A stretch of DNA of 8,209 nucleotides from Pseudomonadota bacterium (GTDB lineage: Bacteria > Pseudomonadota > Alphaproteobacteria > Acetobacterales > Acetobacteraceae): positions 1 through 8,209 of the forward strand of contig JAJZCS010000081.1 in the NCBI GenBank assembly GCA_021829055.1, in the 5' to 3' direction. Of the stretch, positions 1-6,651 are shown in pieces (positions within the stretch are counted from its first letter, which is position 1; each line of letters starts with the position of its first letter). The translations under genes and the position numbers were made by a program. The notes beneath the pieces were generated by a model. That model saw only the letters and a program-made list of their open reading frames with translations. It was not told the origin of the DNA and ran no database searches.

Positions 1-2
1 AG

Positions 3-134
3 TTAAGCAGCCTCGCCTACAACAGCCACAACGCAATGCCCGAAGCCTGTAAACAGGCATGGCTCTTCCTCACAGCCGACCCAGCCCGAATCACCTCAAT
101 CGGAACAAAAACATGGACCTGCATCAAAGGCTAA
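3..134 (+). CDS. IS630-family transposase, C-terminal fragment (5' end outside window)
   Basis: The frame is open from the window edge and codes for 43 residues ending at TAA (132-134). It reads LAYNSHNAMPEACKQAW at residues 4-20, then a DPARITSI segment and a final TWTCIKG. This is the typical tail of IS630/Tc1-type DDE transposases: an AYNSH(D/N)A motif, then (A)C..AW, then a P.RI.SI segment ending in a Trp-containing tail. The catalytic DDE residues lie upstream of the window, so I cannot tell whether the element is intact. The element's right end should lie just past the stop; IS630 elements target TA, and a TATA occurs at 144-147. Recognition of the family is from remembered motifs, not from a search. 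Confidence 0.8.
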   Translation, partial: LSSLAYNSHNAMPEACKQAWLFLTADPARITSIGTKTWTCIKG

Positions 135-150
135 GTCAGTTGGTATAACG
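135..150. repeat. possible right end of the IS630 element
   Basis: The bases straight after the transposase stop contain TTGGTATA (140-147). IS630-family elements insert at TA and end close to the transposase stop, so a boundary around 144-147 is plausible. The left inverted repeat is outside the window, so the match cannot be verified here. Confidence 0.3.
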
Positions 151-641
151 TTGGAAACATGATACGCACCGATTCGACGCTCGACGCAGAACTGTGGTCC
201 GAAAATGAAATGATCTGTATCCATCTTGCAGACAAGCCGTTGAGTGAATTCGGCTCTCGCGACACTTGGCTCGACGGAAATCCGGAACCTTCACCTGCTG
301 CAACTGCGTACCCCAACCCAAACGGCAACACTGTCCCTGGCCACCGAAGTAAGCAACGCCAGCCAAGTTATGGACCTGTGCAGTGTAGTTTGATCATGCA
401 GGAATCTAGTATTAAACGACATCGCTCTACGGACAGCTATTCTCTGCACCACACAAGACATGAGCCCTCGCATCCCAAAGGACTGCCCCCGGTCAACGAA
501 GGCCGGCTCCGGGAGGCATCAACGTTGACCAGATTACAGGAAATATAGAGCCTGATGAACGGATTTTTGAAACCAACATTGCAGCAGCGTCCCGCCAAAC
601 GTGACGCAGTTTGGTCGGTGCCAACGTTTACTATAGCAGGC
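148..641. other. about 490 bp without a supported gene
   Basis: The longest open frame (159-548, plus strand) gives a low-complexity, charged translation with no recognisable domain and no good ribosome binding site. Frames on the minus strand are equally unconvincing. One small inverted repeat is visible: CCAAAC (595-600) and GTTTGG (609-614) around an 8-nt loop, with no T tract after it. The stretch lies between an insertion-sequence end and the transporter genes, so decayed sequence is a reasonable guess, but I recognise no remnant. Confidence 0.5.
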
Positions 642-655
642 TTGCTTCGAAGCAA
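642..655. promoter_or_regulatory. perfect 14-bp palindrome, candidate operator
   Basis: TTGCTTCGAAGCAA is a perfect palindrome located 70-83 bp before the ATG of the first transporter gene. A weak -10-like TACTAT sits just upstream at 629-634, but no convincing -35 pairs with it. A regulator site is a reasonable reading. I do not recognise it as a known SqrR/BigR operator, and the protein that would bind is unknown. Confidence 0.35.
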
Positions 656-660
656 TGACC

Positions 661-671
661 GGGGGGGGGGG
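661..671 (+). repeat. homopolymeric tract of 11 G
   Basis: Eleven consecutive G residues lie 6 bp after the palindrome and 53 bp before the transporter start. Such tracts can slip during replication and change promoter spacing or transcript structure. They are also common places for sequencing and assembly errors. The tract is not inside a recognised coding region, so its length would not shift a known reading frame. Confidence 0.9.
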
Positions 672-724
672 CGAAGCCCTCGGTAACGCGTGTCGTCTAA
701 TGACCCCGCAGGCCGTTTAAAACG

Positions 725-1162
725 ATGTTTCTCCCACTTCCTATTCCGACAGCATTTACGCCGCTTCTTGCAATTTGTGGTGGACTACTGATTGGGGCGG
801 CATCGGCGCTACTTTGGATTGGTATTGGCCGCATCGCCGGCGTCAGCGGCATTGCTTCGGGATTAATTCGGCCGTTCGAACAACCATGGCAGCTAGCGTT
901 TATGGCTGGGTTGTTGCTTGCCGGCCTGCTTGCACGGATATTTGGCATCGCACCACACGTTTATGTCACCACGTCATTTGGACTGCTTATTGGAGGTGGG
1001 CTTCTGGTCGGGATCGGTTCCGGGCTCGCTGGTGGATGCACATCGGGACACGGTATTTGCGGTATGTCGCGACTATCGCCGCGATCCCTGATCGCTACAC
1101 TTTCCTTTATGGGAATCGGGTTTGTCACCGTGTTCCTGACCCGAGGTCTGGGGGTCCTTTAA
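725..1162 (+). CDS. YeeE/YedE-family membrane protein, PmpA-like half of a sulfur-compound transporter
   Basis: This 145-residue inner-membrane protein has about four hydrophobic segments (roughly 13-34, 57-75, 82-104 and 120-140). It carries the family motifs GRIAGVSGI (residues 35-43) and GGCTSGHGICG (103-113), with Cys105 and Cys112 in the second. YeeE/YedE proteins import sulfur compounds such as thiosulfate, and conserved cysteines in these loops are thought to hand the substrate through the membrane. In many bacteria one protein of about 330-350 residues carries both halves; here they are split between this gene and the next. The ATG is the only usual start after an in-frame stop at 701-703. 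It has no clear Shine-Dalgarno sequence. The substrate is inferred from the family, not visible here. Confidence 0.88.
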   Translation: MFLPLPIPTAFTPLLAICGGLLIGAASALLWIGIGRIAGVSGIASGLIRPFEQPWQLAFMAGLLLAGLLARIFGIAPHVYVTTSFGLLIGGGLLVGIGSGLAGGCTSGHGICGMSRLSPRSLIATLSFMGIGFVTVFLTRGLGVL

Positions 1163-1645
1163 ATGAAACAATTATCCATTGCATTTGTTTCTGGGTTTCT
1201 CTTCGGCGCTGGGCTGCTAATCTCTCGCATGAGCGACCCAGCAAAGGTATTAAATTTTTTGAACGTTGCCGAACAATGGGATCCAAGTCTAGCACTTGTT
1301 ATAGCCGGAGCTCTGCCGCTTGCTGCTGCAGGGTACGTCGTCGCCCGCTCGAGACCTCGGGCGCTGGATGGATCATGCTTTCCCAGCCTACCTCGGGGCG
1401 GCATCTCACCGCGGCTCGTTTTGGGCGCGCTCATTTTTGGGGTGGGATGGGCACTAGTCGGCTTCTGCCCGGGCCCCGCATTGGTGGCCCTACCAGTTCA
1501 GCCTGAACCGGTCGCGTTCTTCGTCCTCGCGATGCTCCTAGGGCTGTGGGCGGCCCGGCTTTTCAGCACGAAGCCAGACCATCAGGCACCGCCATCGGAC
1601 ATTGCAAGGCGAGATCCTGAAACATCTGCGCAAAAAAGTCGATAA
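1163..1645 (+). CDS. YeeE/YedE-family (DUF6691) membrane protein, PmpB-like second half
   Basis: The ATG directly follows the stop of the previous gene (TAA 1160-1162), so the two are surely co-transcribed and probably translationally coupled; GGGGG at 1150-1154 could act as a weak ribosome binding site. The 160-residue product has about four membrane segments (4-21, 42-62, 84-104, 113-131). It shows the DUF6691 signatures SRMSDPAKVLNFL (21-33), WDPSLA (39-44) and GVGWALVGFCPGPALV (93-108), with Cys102 in the last. It is the expected partner of the upstream PmpA-like protein in a two-subunit sulfur transporter. The polar tail after about residue 132 is not part of the usual core, and its last 20 codons lie antisense to the end of the repressor gene. 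Confidence 0.88.
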   Translation: MKQLSIAFVSGFLFGAGLLISRMSDPAKVLNFLNVAEQWDPSLALVIAGALPLAAAGYVVARSRPRALDGSCFPSLPRGGISPRLVLGALIFGVGWALVGFCPGPALVALPVQPEPVAFFVLAMLLGLWAARLFSTKPDHQAPPSDIARRDPETSAQKSR

Positions 1646-1998
1646 AGCAGCGTAAGGACCTCAGTCGCCGCCTGATTCCCAATCGAATAATAGATCGTAC
1701 GAGAATCTCGCCGGGTTTTGACGATACCTTCCTGGCGAAGACGCGCCAGTTGCTGCGAAAGATGCGCCTGCCGGATGCCGAGTTCCCGTTCCAACGAGCC
1801 AACGGAATATTCTCCGCGTGTCAGATGACAAAGAATCATCAAACGGTGCGGATTCGCCAAGCAACGAAGGAATTCCACGGCCGCAGCAGCACTTCGCTCC
1901 ATTGCTTCCAACTCGATCGAACTGGCGTCCAAAACGCCATCGACGGGCACACTCTTTTTCTGTGGCCGCGAATCACTGCCCTTGATCGCTTGACCCAT
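1582..1998 (-). CDS. ArsR-family repressor, SqrR/BigR-type persulfide sensor
   Basis: This is a 138-residue winged-helix regulator. The helix-turn-helix runs through roughly residues 64-93, including SVGSLERELGI and QAHLSQQLARLR, and the wing follows at about 94-107 (KTRRDSRTIYYSI). Cys57 in LCHL and Cys123 in YRLFC are 66 residues apart, the spacing of the redox pair in SqrR (C41/C107) and BigR (C42/C108). Those proteins release DNA when the cysteines form a sulfur-bridged linkage. A third cysteine, Cys46, is extra. I chose ATG 1998 because GGGAG sits 6 nt upstream (2005-2009); a TTG at 2013 would add five residues but has poor spacing. It converges on the YeeE-type pair, its likely target by context. 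Metal sensing is the alternative, but no CxC-type metal site is seen. Confidence 0.88.
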   Translation of the reverse strand: MGQAIKGSDSRPQKKSVPVDGVLDASSIELEAMERSAAAAVEFLRCLANPHRLMILCHLTRGEYSVGSLERELGIRQAHLSQQLARLRQEGIVKTRRDSRTIYYSIGNQAATEVLTLLYRLFCADVSGSRLAMSDGGA

Positions 1999-2004
1999 TC
2001 CGGT

Positions 2005-2009
2005 CTCCC
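2005..2009 (-). promoter_or_regulatory. ribosome binding site deciding the repressor start
   Basis: On the minus strand this reads GGGAG, six bases before the ATG at 1998. A second copy (2015-2019) lies only 1 nt from the TTG codon at 2013, too close to serve it. This favours the ATG as the real start. Confidence 0.6.
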
Positions 2010-2040
2010 TCAATCTCCCTTATTTGCGACAGTCTGCTTC

Positions 2041-2095
2041 ATTTAATATCACCCTAATTTCGAATATATTGCAATCTCTGAATTGAATGCATGAC
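2041..2095 (-). promoter_or_regulatory. AT-rich promoter/operator region of the ArsR-family gene
   Basis: This is a markedly AT-rich stretch just upstream of the repressor start. It holds a perfect ATTGCAAT palindrome (2068-2075), a TTCGAA core (2059-2064) and a minus-strand TATATT (2063-2068) that resembles a -10 box. A minus-strand TTGCAA (2069-2074) could serve as -35 for a TATTAA downstream, but the spacing of about 20 bp is long. SqrR/BigR-type repressors commonly bind AT-rich sites over their own promoters, so autoregulation from here is likely; the exact site is not resolved. Confidence 0.4.
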
Positions 2096-2951
2096 AGTGC
2101 CGCGGGATCGTGCAATCAAGGATATCGTCAGGCCACACAATCGCGCCCCAATGCCGAAAGAAAGTTATGAGGGATAAAAAGCGCCTGCAATGGCTGACGA
2201 TTGATGTCTATTTTCCACGCACAGCAGGTTCGACGACGTTCGACGATTGTCCATCCATTGTAACCACGTCTGCTTTTCGTCTTTCTCCCTTTCTCGTCCA
2301 TCGCAAAGAAATAGTCTGTTTGCACCTATCAACAGAGATAGACGGCGCTGGCCTTGCTCCCTCGCGACCCGCGCGAAACCGATGGAACTCGCTTAAAGGG
2401 TTCACATCCGCGTGATGTGAATAACTAGGGACGAAGGTTACAGCAATTTAGAGAACTTCGATGTTTATGACTACCAAGCTCACGAGGGCAGGTGCTACTT
2501 TGCGGCGATCGGAGCTCCTGATCCTTACGTTGTTCGCGCACCCGATGGAATTTGACGCACGATGTGCCGACAACTCACAACGTGACAGTGACAACCAGAC
2601 TTCCGTACACGCAAAGAATGCACCGAATACCGCAAGCCACCACTGCGGTGCGTGTCTTCCTTCCCGCGATACCGCATGTCGTTTTTGCCAGCAAGCAACT
2701 GAATTTCTGAAGGATTCGTTTCAGAGCATCCGTCGGGTACAGTGGTTATTCCCAATATCGCAGCTGATGGCCAACGCCTCGATTGAGAGTCACGCATGAC
2801 GAGAATCACGTTACCAGTCGTCATAGCAGACTATCTGTGGTCGTATTGCCGCAGGTCGCTACTCTTGTGCTGATCGGTATCTGGTTGCGCGCTTGCGGCG
2901 TTCGATCTAAGTCGTGTCCATGCGCATGACATTGCCGCTTCGATCCAACAT
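2096..2951. other. about 850 bp without a supported gene
   Basis: Several short open frames exist on both strands, but none gives a translation I recognise. The best placed is 2461-2799 (plus, 112 codons, ATG with only a weak GAGAA upstream). Its product contains a cysteine/histidine cluster, HHCGACLPSRDTACRFC, but no family is apparent and the rest looks random. No tRNA cloverleaf or rRNA-like segment is visible. The stretch holds one strong inverted repeat at 2401-2421. It could be decayed sequence, or a long leader for the channel gene. Confidence 0.5.
2401..2421. repeat. 8-bp perfect inverted repeat with 5-nt loop
   Basis: The arms TTCACATC (2401-2408) and GATGTGAA (2414-2421) flank CGCGT. 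The transcript could form a stable hairpin, but no T tract follows on either strand, so it is not a typical intrinsic terminator. The TCACA/TGTGA half-sites are reminiscent of CRP/FNR-class sites but point the other way round with 9 bp between them. A dimeric regulator site is possible. Confidence 0.4.
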
Positions 2952-4202
2952 ATGATCGCTGCTGCCCGGAGATTATGGCTAGCCCGGGCAACGCGCACGC
3001 GGCAACTGGTTAACCGCATCTACCGCCGTTTGCGGCTTGATATATGGTTCCCGCATGTACCGCTGGCTGCTGCGGTTGGCGGCGCCGGTCTATTCGCAAT
3101 TCTACCAACAATCCGCCGGTACGCCGCCCAGTACCTGCATCTCGATATTGGGCAATTACTCACCGCACTCCACCCGATTTCCGGACACATACCTGAGCTC
3201 ATTCTATCCGGCGTCCCGACTACGATGGTCGGTATTCTGCAAATGCTAATCGCCCTTGGTCTGCTGGTGCGCTCGAGAATTGCATGGCTGTCGGCACTCG
3301 TTATAACCACAGCCCAACTACTTCTGGCCGTTCACACTGCGAACGGCGCCATCGTTACGAATCAAACCGTCTACGTTGCGACTCTATTCGTAGCGCTGTT
3401 AATGGCCCGAGATTGTTTCCAGCGATCCTCGCTTGCAGCAGGAACACTGTTCGCCCTCGCTTCGGTGATCGTGCTGCTGGTGTATGGAATATTGGGTGCC
3501 TTCTTGCTGGGCTCCGGTTTCTCACCGCAGATTACAACGCTTCCCCAGGCGCTATATTTTGCGATGGTGACAATGTCAACGGTCGGTTATGGCGATATCG
3601 TGCCGAAGACAACGGAAGCGCGACTGTTTGTTGTTTCGTTGATTATTCTTGGACTAACGGTATTCGTAACAGCGCTAACGGCGGTGCTGGGGCCAATGAT
3701 ACAAAACCGCATTAATCGAACCATTGGTCATCGGAGACAAAAGATGCAGCGAGTCAATCATTTTATCATTGCGGGTGACAGTATGCTGGCGCGCAACACG
3801 GCACGGGAATTGCGTCTGAGAGGGGAGCCGGTCGTCATCATTGCGGACAGGACATCCGGCTTATACGGTGATGCCGAGTTAATCGAAGGCGACCCCACCG
3901 ACCTCGATACCTTGCGTGCTGCGGGCGGAGAACATGCACGGGCAATTCTGGCTCTCGGTGACGATGATTCGGAAAACGCATTTCTGATCCTTGCAGCCCG
4001 CGAACTGGGCACCGACGCAAGACTCGTGGCTGCGGTCAACTCACGGAAGAATTTGGAGCGGGTACGATGGGTACGGCCAGACATGATCTTCGGTGCGGCG
4101 GTGTTCGGAAGTGAATTTCTGGCGATGGCTCTGACGAAAGAAAAAATTGACGGGGATTGGCTGCTCAGCCGAGTCCTCGAGATGAACCAGCGCCCTGGTT
4201 AA
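2952..4202 (+). CDS. kch: Kch-like voltage-insensitive potassium channel with RCK domain
   Basis: The 416-residue product is close in length and layout to E. coli Kch (417). It has hydrophobic segments at about 35-52, 86-107, 110-130, 136-153 and 163-187, a pore loop with the filter TVGYGD (210-215), and a final helix at about 224-248. A cytoplasmic RCK/TrkA-N domain follows from about 267. The usual GxGxxG nucleotide loop is replaced by AGDSMLARNT (274-283), matching the atypical CGHSILAINT of E. coli Kch. Other shared stretches are ARAILALGDDDSENAF, SRKNLERV and FGSEFLA. No arginine-rich S4 segment is seen, so voltage gating is unlikely. The ATG at 2952 lacks a good ribosome binding site, and the frame stays open upstream to 2874, so the exact N-terminus is uncertain. 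No neighbour explains its role. Confidence 0.92.
   Translation: MIAAARRLWLARATRTRQLVNRIYRRLRLDIWFPHVPLAAAVGGAGLFAILPTIRRYAAQYLHLDIGQLLTALHPISGHIPELILSGVPTTMVGILQMLIALGLLVRSRIAWLSALVITTAQLLLAVHTANGAIVTNQTVYVATLFVALLMARDCFQRSSLAAGTLFALASVIVLLVYGILGAFLLGSGFSPQITTLPQALYFAMVTMSTVGYGDIVPKTTEARLFVVSLIILGLTVFVTALTAVLGPMIQNRINRTIGHRRQKMQRVNHFIIAGDSMLARNTARELRLRGEPVVIIADRTSGLYGDAELIEGDPTDLDTLRAAGGEHARAILALGDDDSENAFLILAARELGTDARLVAAVNSRKNLERVRWVRPDMIFGAAVFGSEFLAMALTKEKIDGDWLLSRVLEMNQRPG
3733..3746 (+). promoter_or_regulatory. internal ribosome binding site and ATG within kch
   Basis: GGAGA (3733-3737) lies 6 nt before an in-frame ATG (3744-3746), codon Met265, at the junction between the last membrane helix and the RCK domain. 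Initiation here would give a soluble 152-residue RCK protein starting MQRVNHFIIAGDS. E. coli Kch is known to make a free RCK domain from an internal Met240, which aligns with this position (MHRKDHF). This ribosome site is better than the one at the full-length start. Confidence 0.55.
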
Positions 4203-4672
4203 GCCACCATGGCAATCCACGGTAGCGGAGAGCAAGAGTCTTGCTCACGTGCTGAAACGCCGCCGGGAGGCGGAACCGACCCAGTGTTCCGTCAGGGATC
4301 ACCCGGAATTGAACTTGCCCTGAAAAATAGCCGCGGTCATGCCATCGGATGGCCCACCCTACCGCTGACGACGCCCCTGAAGATGCCGTTCCTGGGGCGC
4401 AGTGACCGCCAAAGCGAATTGAAGGAGCTCATATTGCGCTTCTTCTGCTTGTTTTTGGGGGCGCGAAAGTACCCATTGGAAGACAAAAGGAGTTGCCGAA
4501 ACAATCCACGGCTTGGCCAAGCCGCGGGCTTGAACATCTCTGGACGATACCTGGCGGGTCAGGAATGCCATCGATATATCTCATCTCCTGATTGACTCAT
4601 TGAGCGCGCCTGACCATGGTCCGCGCGACCACGGAAACCCCTAACCATGACCAAATCGGAACCAGCTCACGC
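4203..4672. other. about 470 bp without a supported gene
   Basis: An open frame at 4209-4595 (plus) gives an unrecognised, proline- and arginine-rich product with no ribosome site; frames on the minus strand (for example 4359-4571) are also unrecognised. A short hairpin, CCGCC/GGCGG (4260-4273), follows kch but lacks a T tract. A 16-bp palindrome lies at 4509-4524. The dapD promoter must be in or near this stretch: TTGACT at 4592-4597 resembles a -35 box, but no good -10 is found at the right spacing. Confidence 0.5.
4509..4524. repeat. perfect 16-bp palindrome upstream of dapD
   Basis: CGGCTTGGCCAAGCCG is fully self-complementary, and two further flanking pairs match after one mismatch. It ends about 150 bp before the dapD start. 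It could be an operator for a dimeric regulator, or a short RNA hairpin (6-bp stem, GGCC loop). No T tract follows on either strand, so terminator function is doubtful. Confidence 0.45.
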
Positions 4673-5518
4673 ATGATGACGAATGAAGAACTACAAACGG
4701 CCATTGAAACGGCATGGACGCGCCGCGAAAAAATGCTTTCCGCTGCAGAAGAGAAAGCAGATCGTATAGCGGTCGAAACCGCCTTAAATCGGCTGGACTT
4801 GGGACAATTGCGCATAGCAGAGAAAGACGGTGCGAACTGGCTCGTACATACATGGCTTAAAGAAGCCATTCTGCTGTCATTCCGGCTCACAGGGAACGTA
4901 CCGATGCCCGGGGTTGGCGGCGCGATGGCGTTCGACAAGGTCTCCATGAAATTCACGGATTGGGACGATGTTCGTTTCACTGCGGCTGGAATTCGGGCTG
5001 TACCGGGAGCTGTAGTTCGACGCTCGGCCTTCATTGAACCTGGTACCGTGCTGATGCCGTGCTTCGTCAATGTCGGAGCCAGAATCGGTCAGGGCACCAT
5101 GATTGACACTTGGTCGACGGTTGGGTCATGCGCGCAGGTCGGCGCCAACTGTCATATCAGCGGCGGAGTCGGGATCGGGGGTGTCCTCGAACCGCTACAG
5201 GCAGCACCGGTTATTATCGAAGATGGATGTTTCATCGGCGCACGCTCGGAAGTTGCCGAAGGAGTAATTGTAAAACGCGGTTCTGTTCTCTCAATGGGCG
5301 TCTTCCTCGGCGCATCAACCAAAATTATTGACCGGGAAAGTGCGGAAATTTATTACGGAACAGTGCCGGAGTTTTCAGTTGTTATTCCGGGTAGCTTGCC
5401 AGGAAAACCGTTGCCGGACGGGTCACCCGGACCTAACCTTACCTGCGCCGTGATCGTTAAACGGGTTGATGCCCGGACTAGAGAGAAAACTGCAATCAAC
5501 GAGCTGCTACGAACGTGA
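4673..5518 (+). CDS. dapD: 2,3,4,5-tetrahydropyridine-2,6-dicarboxylate N-succinyltransferase
   Basis: DapD transfers succinyl from succinyl-CoA to tetrahydrodipicolinate in the lysine/meso-diaminopimelate pathway, in the cytoplasm. From ATG 4673 the product has 281 residues, against 274 in E. coli. A helical N-terminal domain ([10 protein letters not shown], 6-15; [11 protein letters not shown], 61-71) is followed by the left-handed beta-helix of hexapeptide repeats (about 105-235). [15 protein letters not shown] (143-157) and [15 protein letters not shown] (162-176) are hallmark stretches. Asp145 and Glu193 are 48 residues apart, like the active-site pair Asp141/Glu189 of the Mycobacterium enzyme. 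INELLRT closes the protein, as in E. coli (INELLRTID). An in-frame ATG at 4616 would add 19 unconserved residues, so I prefer ATG 4673 or the adjacent 4676. The stop overlaps the dapE start. Confidence 0.96.
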   Translation: MMTNEELQTAIETAWTRREKMLSAAEEKADRIAVETALNRLDLGQLRIAEKDGANWLVHTWLKEAILLSFRLTGNVPMPGVGGAMAFDKVSMKFTDWDDVRFTAAGIRAVPGAVVRRSAFIEPGTVLMPCFVNVGARIGQGTMIDTWSTVGSCAQVGANCHISGGVGIGGVLEPLQAAPVIIEDGCFIGARSEVAEGVIVKRGSVLSMGVFLGASTKIIDRESAEIYYGTVPEFSVVIPGSLPGKPLPDGSPGPNLTCAVIVKRVDARTREKTAINELLRT

Positions 5519-6651
5519 TCTCGACAGCAGTTCTCGCCGACCCCTTACGCTTGGCGCAATCACTTTTACGTTGTCCGTCTGTAACTCCGACGGACGGAGG
5601 GGCACAGATAATCCTGGGCCAAGCTTTGGAAGCGCTGGGGTTTCTGGTCGAGCATCGGGTTGATGGTCCAGTCCATAACCTCATTGCGACAATGGGTACA
5701 AAAGGTCGACATTTCGGATTTGCGGGACATACCGATGTCGTGCCTCCAGGAACTGGTTGGCGGACAGATCCGTTCGGCGGCACGGTCGTTGATAATGTTT
5801 TGTACGGCCGCGGAGCCGTCGACATGAAAGGAGCAATCGCTGCATTCGTGGCAGCGATTGCCCAGCGGTTGAACATGCATCTGCCGATCGGGAAGATAAC
5901 GCTGCTGATCACCGGTGATGAGGAGGGAGATGCCACCGACGGCACAATTCGGATTCTTGAGGCACTCGCATCCAAGAACAAAATCCCAGATTTATGTCTT
6001 GTCGGAGAGCCGACCTCCGGTACTCTTTTAGGCGATGTTATCAAGATCGGTCGACGCGGCAGTATATCGGCCCAGATCACCGTGCGCGGCATACAGGGAC
6101 ACGTTGCGTACCCCATGCGTGCAGACAATCCGTTACATCGACTTATCCCGGCTCTGGAAACGCTAAGGACGCACCCTCTCGATGACGGAACAGAATATTT
6201 CGAACCATCATCTTTGCAGATCACGAGCGTCGATGTTGGGAATCCTACCGGCAACATCATTCCGGGTGCAGCTCAGGCTGCCCTCAATATCCGCTTCAAC
6301 GATCGTTATACCGGAAAGGAACTGGAGTCATGGCTGCGAGCAGAAATTTCACGCTTTATACCTGATGCGAAAATCTCGGTGGCGATCAGTGGGGAGCCTT
6401 TCCGCACTGAACCTGGCCCACTCACCGATGCGCTCGAAACGGCAATAGAAATGTTGACCGGTATAAAGCCACGTCTCGATACGGGGGGTGGAACGTCGGA
6501 CGCGCGATTTATCGCGAAATATTGCCCAGTCGCTGAGTTCGGCTTAGTCGGCACTCTCATGCACCGTACTGACGAGGCGGTACCGGTCGCAGACCTACGT
6601 CTTCTTGCGCGAATCTATGAAGCGCTGCTGTCGGAGATTTTCAAGTCATGA
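5515..6651 (+). CDS. dapE: succinyl-diaminopimelate desuccinylase
   Basis: DapE hydrolyses N-succinyl-LL-diaminopimelate to LL-diaminopimelate and succinate, two steps after DapD. It is a di-zinc M20-family enzyme of 378 residues (375 in E. coli). Expected metal and catalytic residues are present: His72 in GHTDVVPPG, Asp103 in GRGAVDMKG, Glu136/Glu137 in TGDEEGD, Glu165 in VGEPTS and His350 in LMHRTDEAV. The dimerisation domain lies at about 180-295, and [10 protein letters not shown] (323-332) is the usual substrate-binding loop. The start is GTG at 5515, overlapping the dapD stop by four bases (GTGA), so translation is probably coupled. Its stop overlaps the next gene in the same manner. 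No key residue is missing. Confidence 0.96.
   Translation: MISTAVLADPLRLAQSLLRCPSVTPTDGGAQIILGQALEALGFLVEHRVDGPVHNLIATMGTKGRHFGFAGHTDVVPPGTGWRTDPFGGTVVDNVLYGRGAVDMKGAIAAFVAAIAQRLNMHLPIGKITLLITGDEEGDATDGTIRILEALASKNKIPDLCLVGEPTSGTLLGDVIKIGRRGSISAQITVRGIQGHVAYPMRADNPLHRLIPALETLRTHPLDDGTEYFEPSSLQITSVDVGNPTGNIIPGAAQAALNIRFNDRYTGKELESWLRAEISRFIPDAKISVAISGEPFRTEPGPLTDALETAIEMLTGIKPRLDTGGGTSDARFIAKYCPVAEFGLVGTLMHRTDEAVPVADLRLLARIYEALLSEIFKS

Noticed and set aside
159..548. 129-codon plus-strand open frame after the IS630 end
   Set aside because: No ribosome binding site, no recognisable domain, and overlapping open frames of similar quality on the other strand.
775..1506. 243-codon plus-strand open frame
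   Set aside because: It runs in another frame through the two YeeE-type genes, is rich in Trp/Arg/Cys/His, and has no recognisable domain; it is a shadow of the real genes.
2461..2799. 112-codon open frame with a Cys/His cluster (HHCGAC...CRFC)
   Set aside because: It was considered as a small zinc-binding protein, but spacing fits no family I know, the ribosome site is weak, and flanking residues look random; kept only as a note.
4260..4273. CCGCC/GGCGG hairpin after kch as a terminator
   Set aside because: The stem is only five pairs and no T tract follows, so it does not meet the usual pattern of an intrinsic terminator.
4616..4672. N-terminal extension of DapD from ATG 4616
   Set aside because: The extra 19 residues have no counterpart in known DapD proteins and no ribosome binding site precedes the ATG; starting at 4673 gives a family-typical length.
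5496..6260. 254-codon minus-strand open frame
   Set aside because: It is antisense to dapE, which has all metal ligands; the product is Pro/Arg/Ser-rich with no family resemblance.
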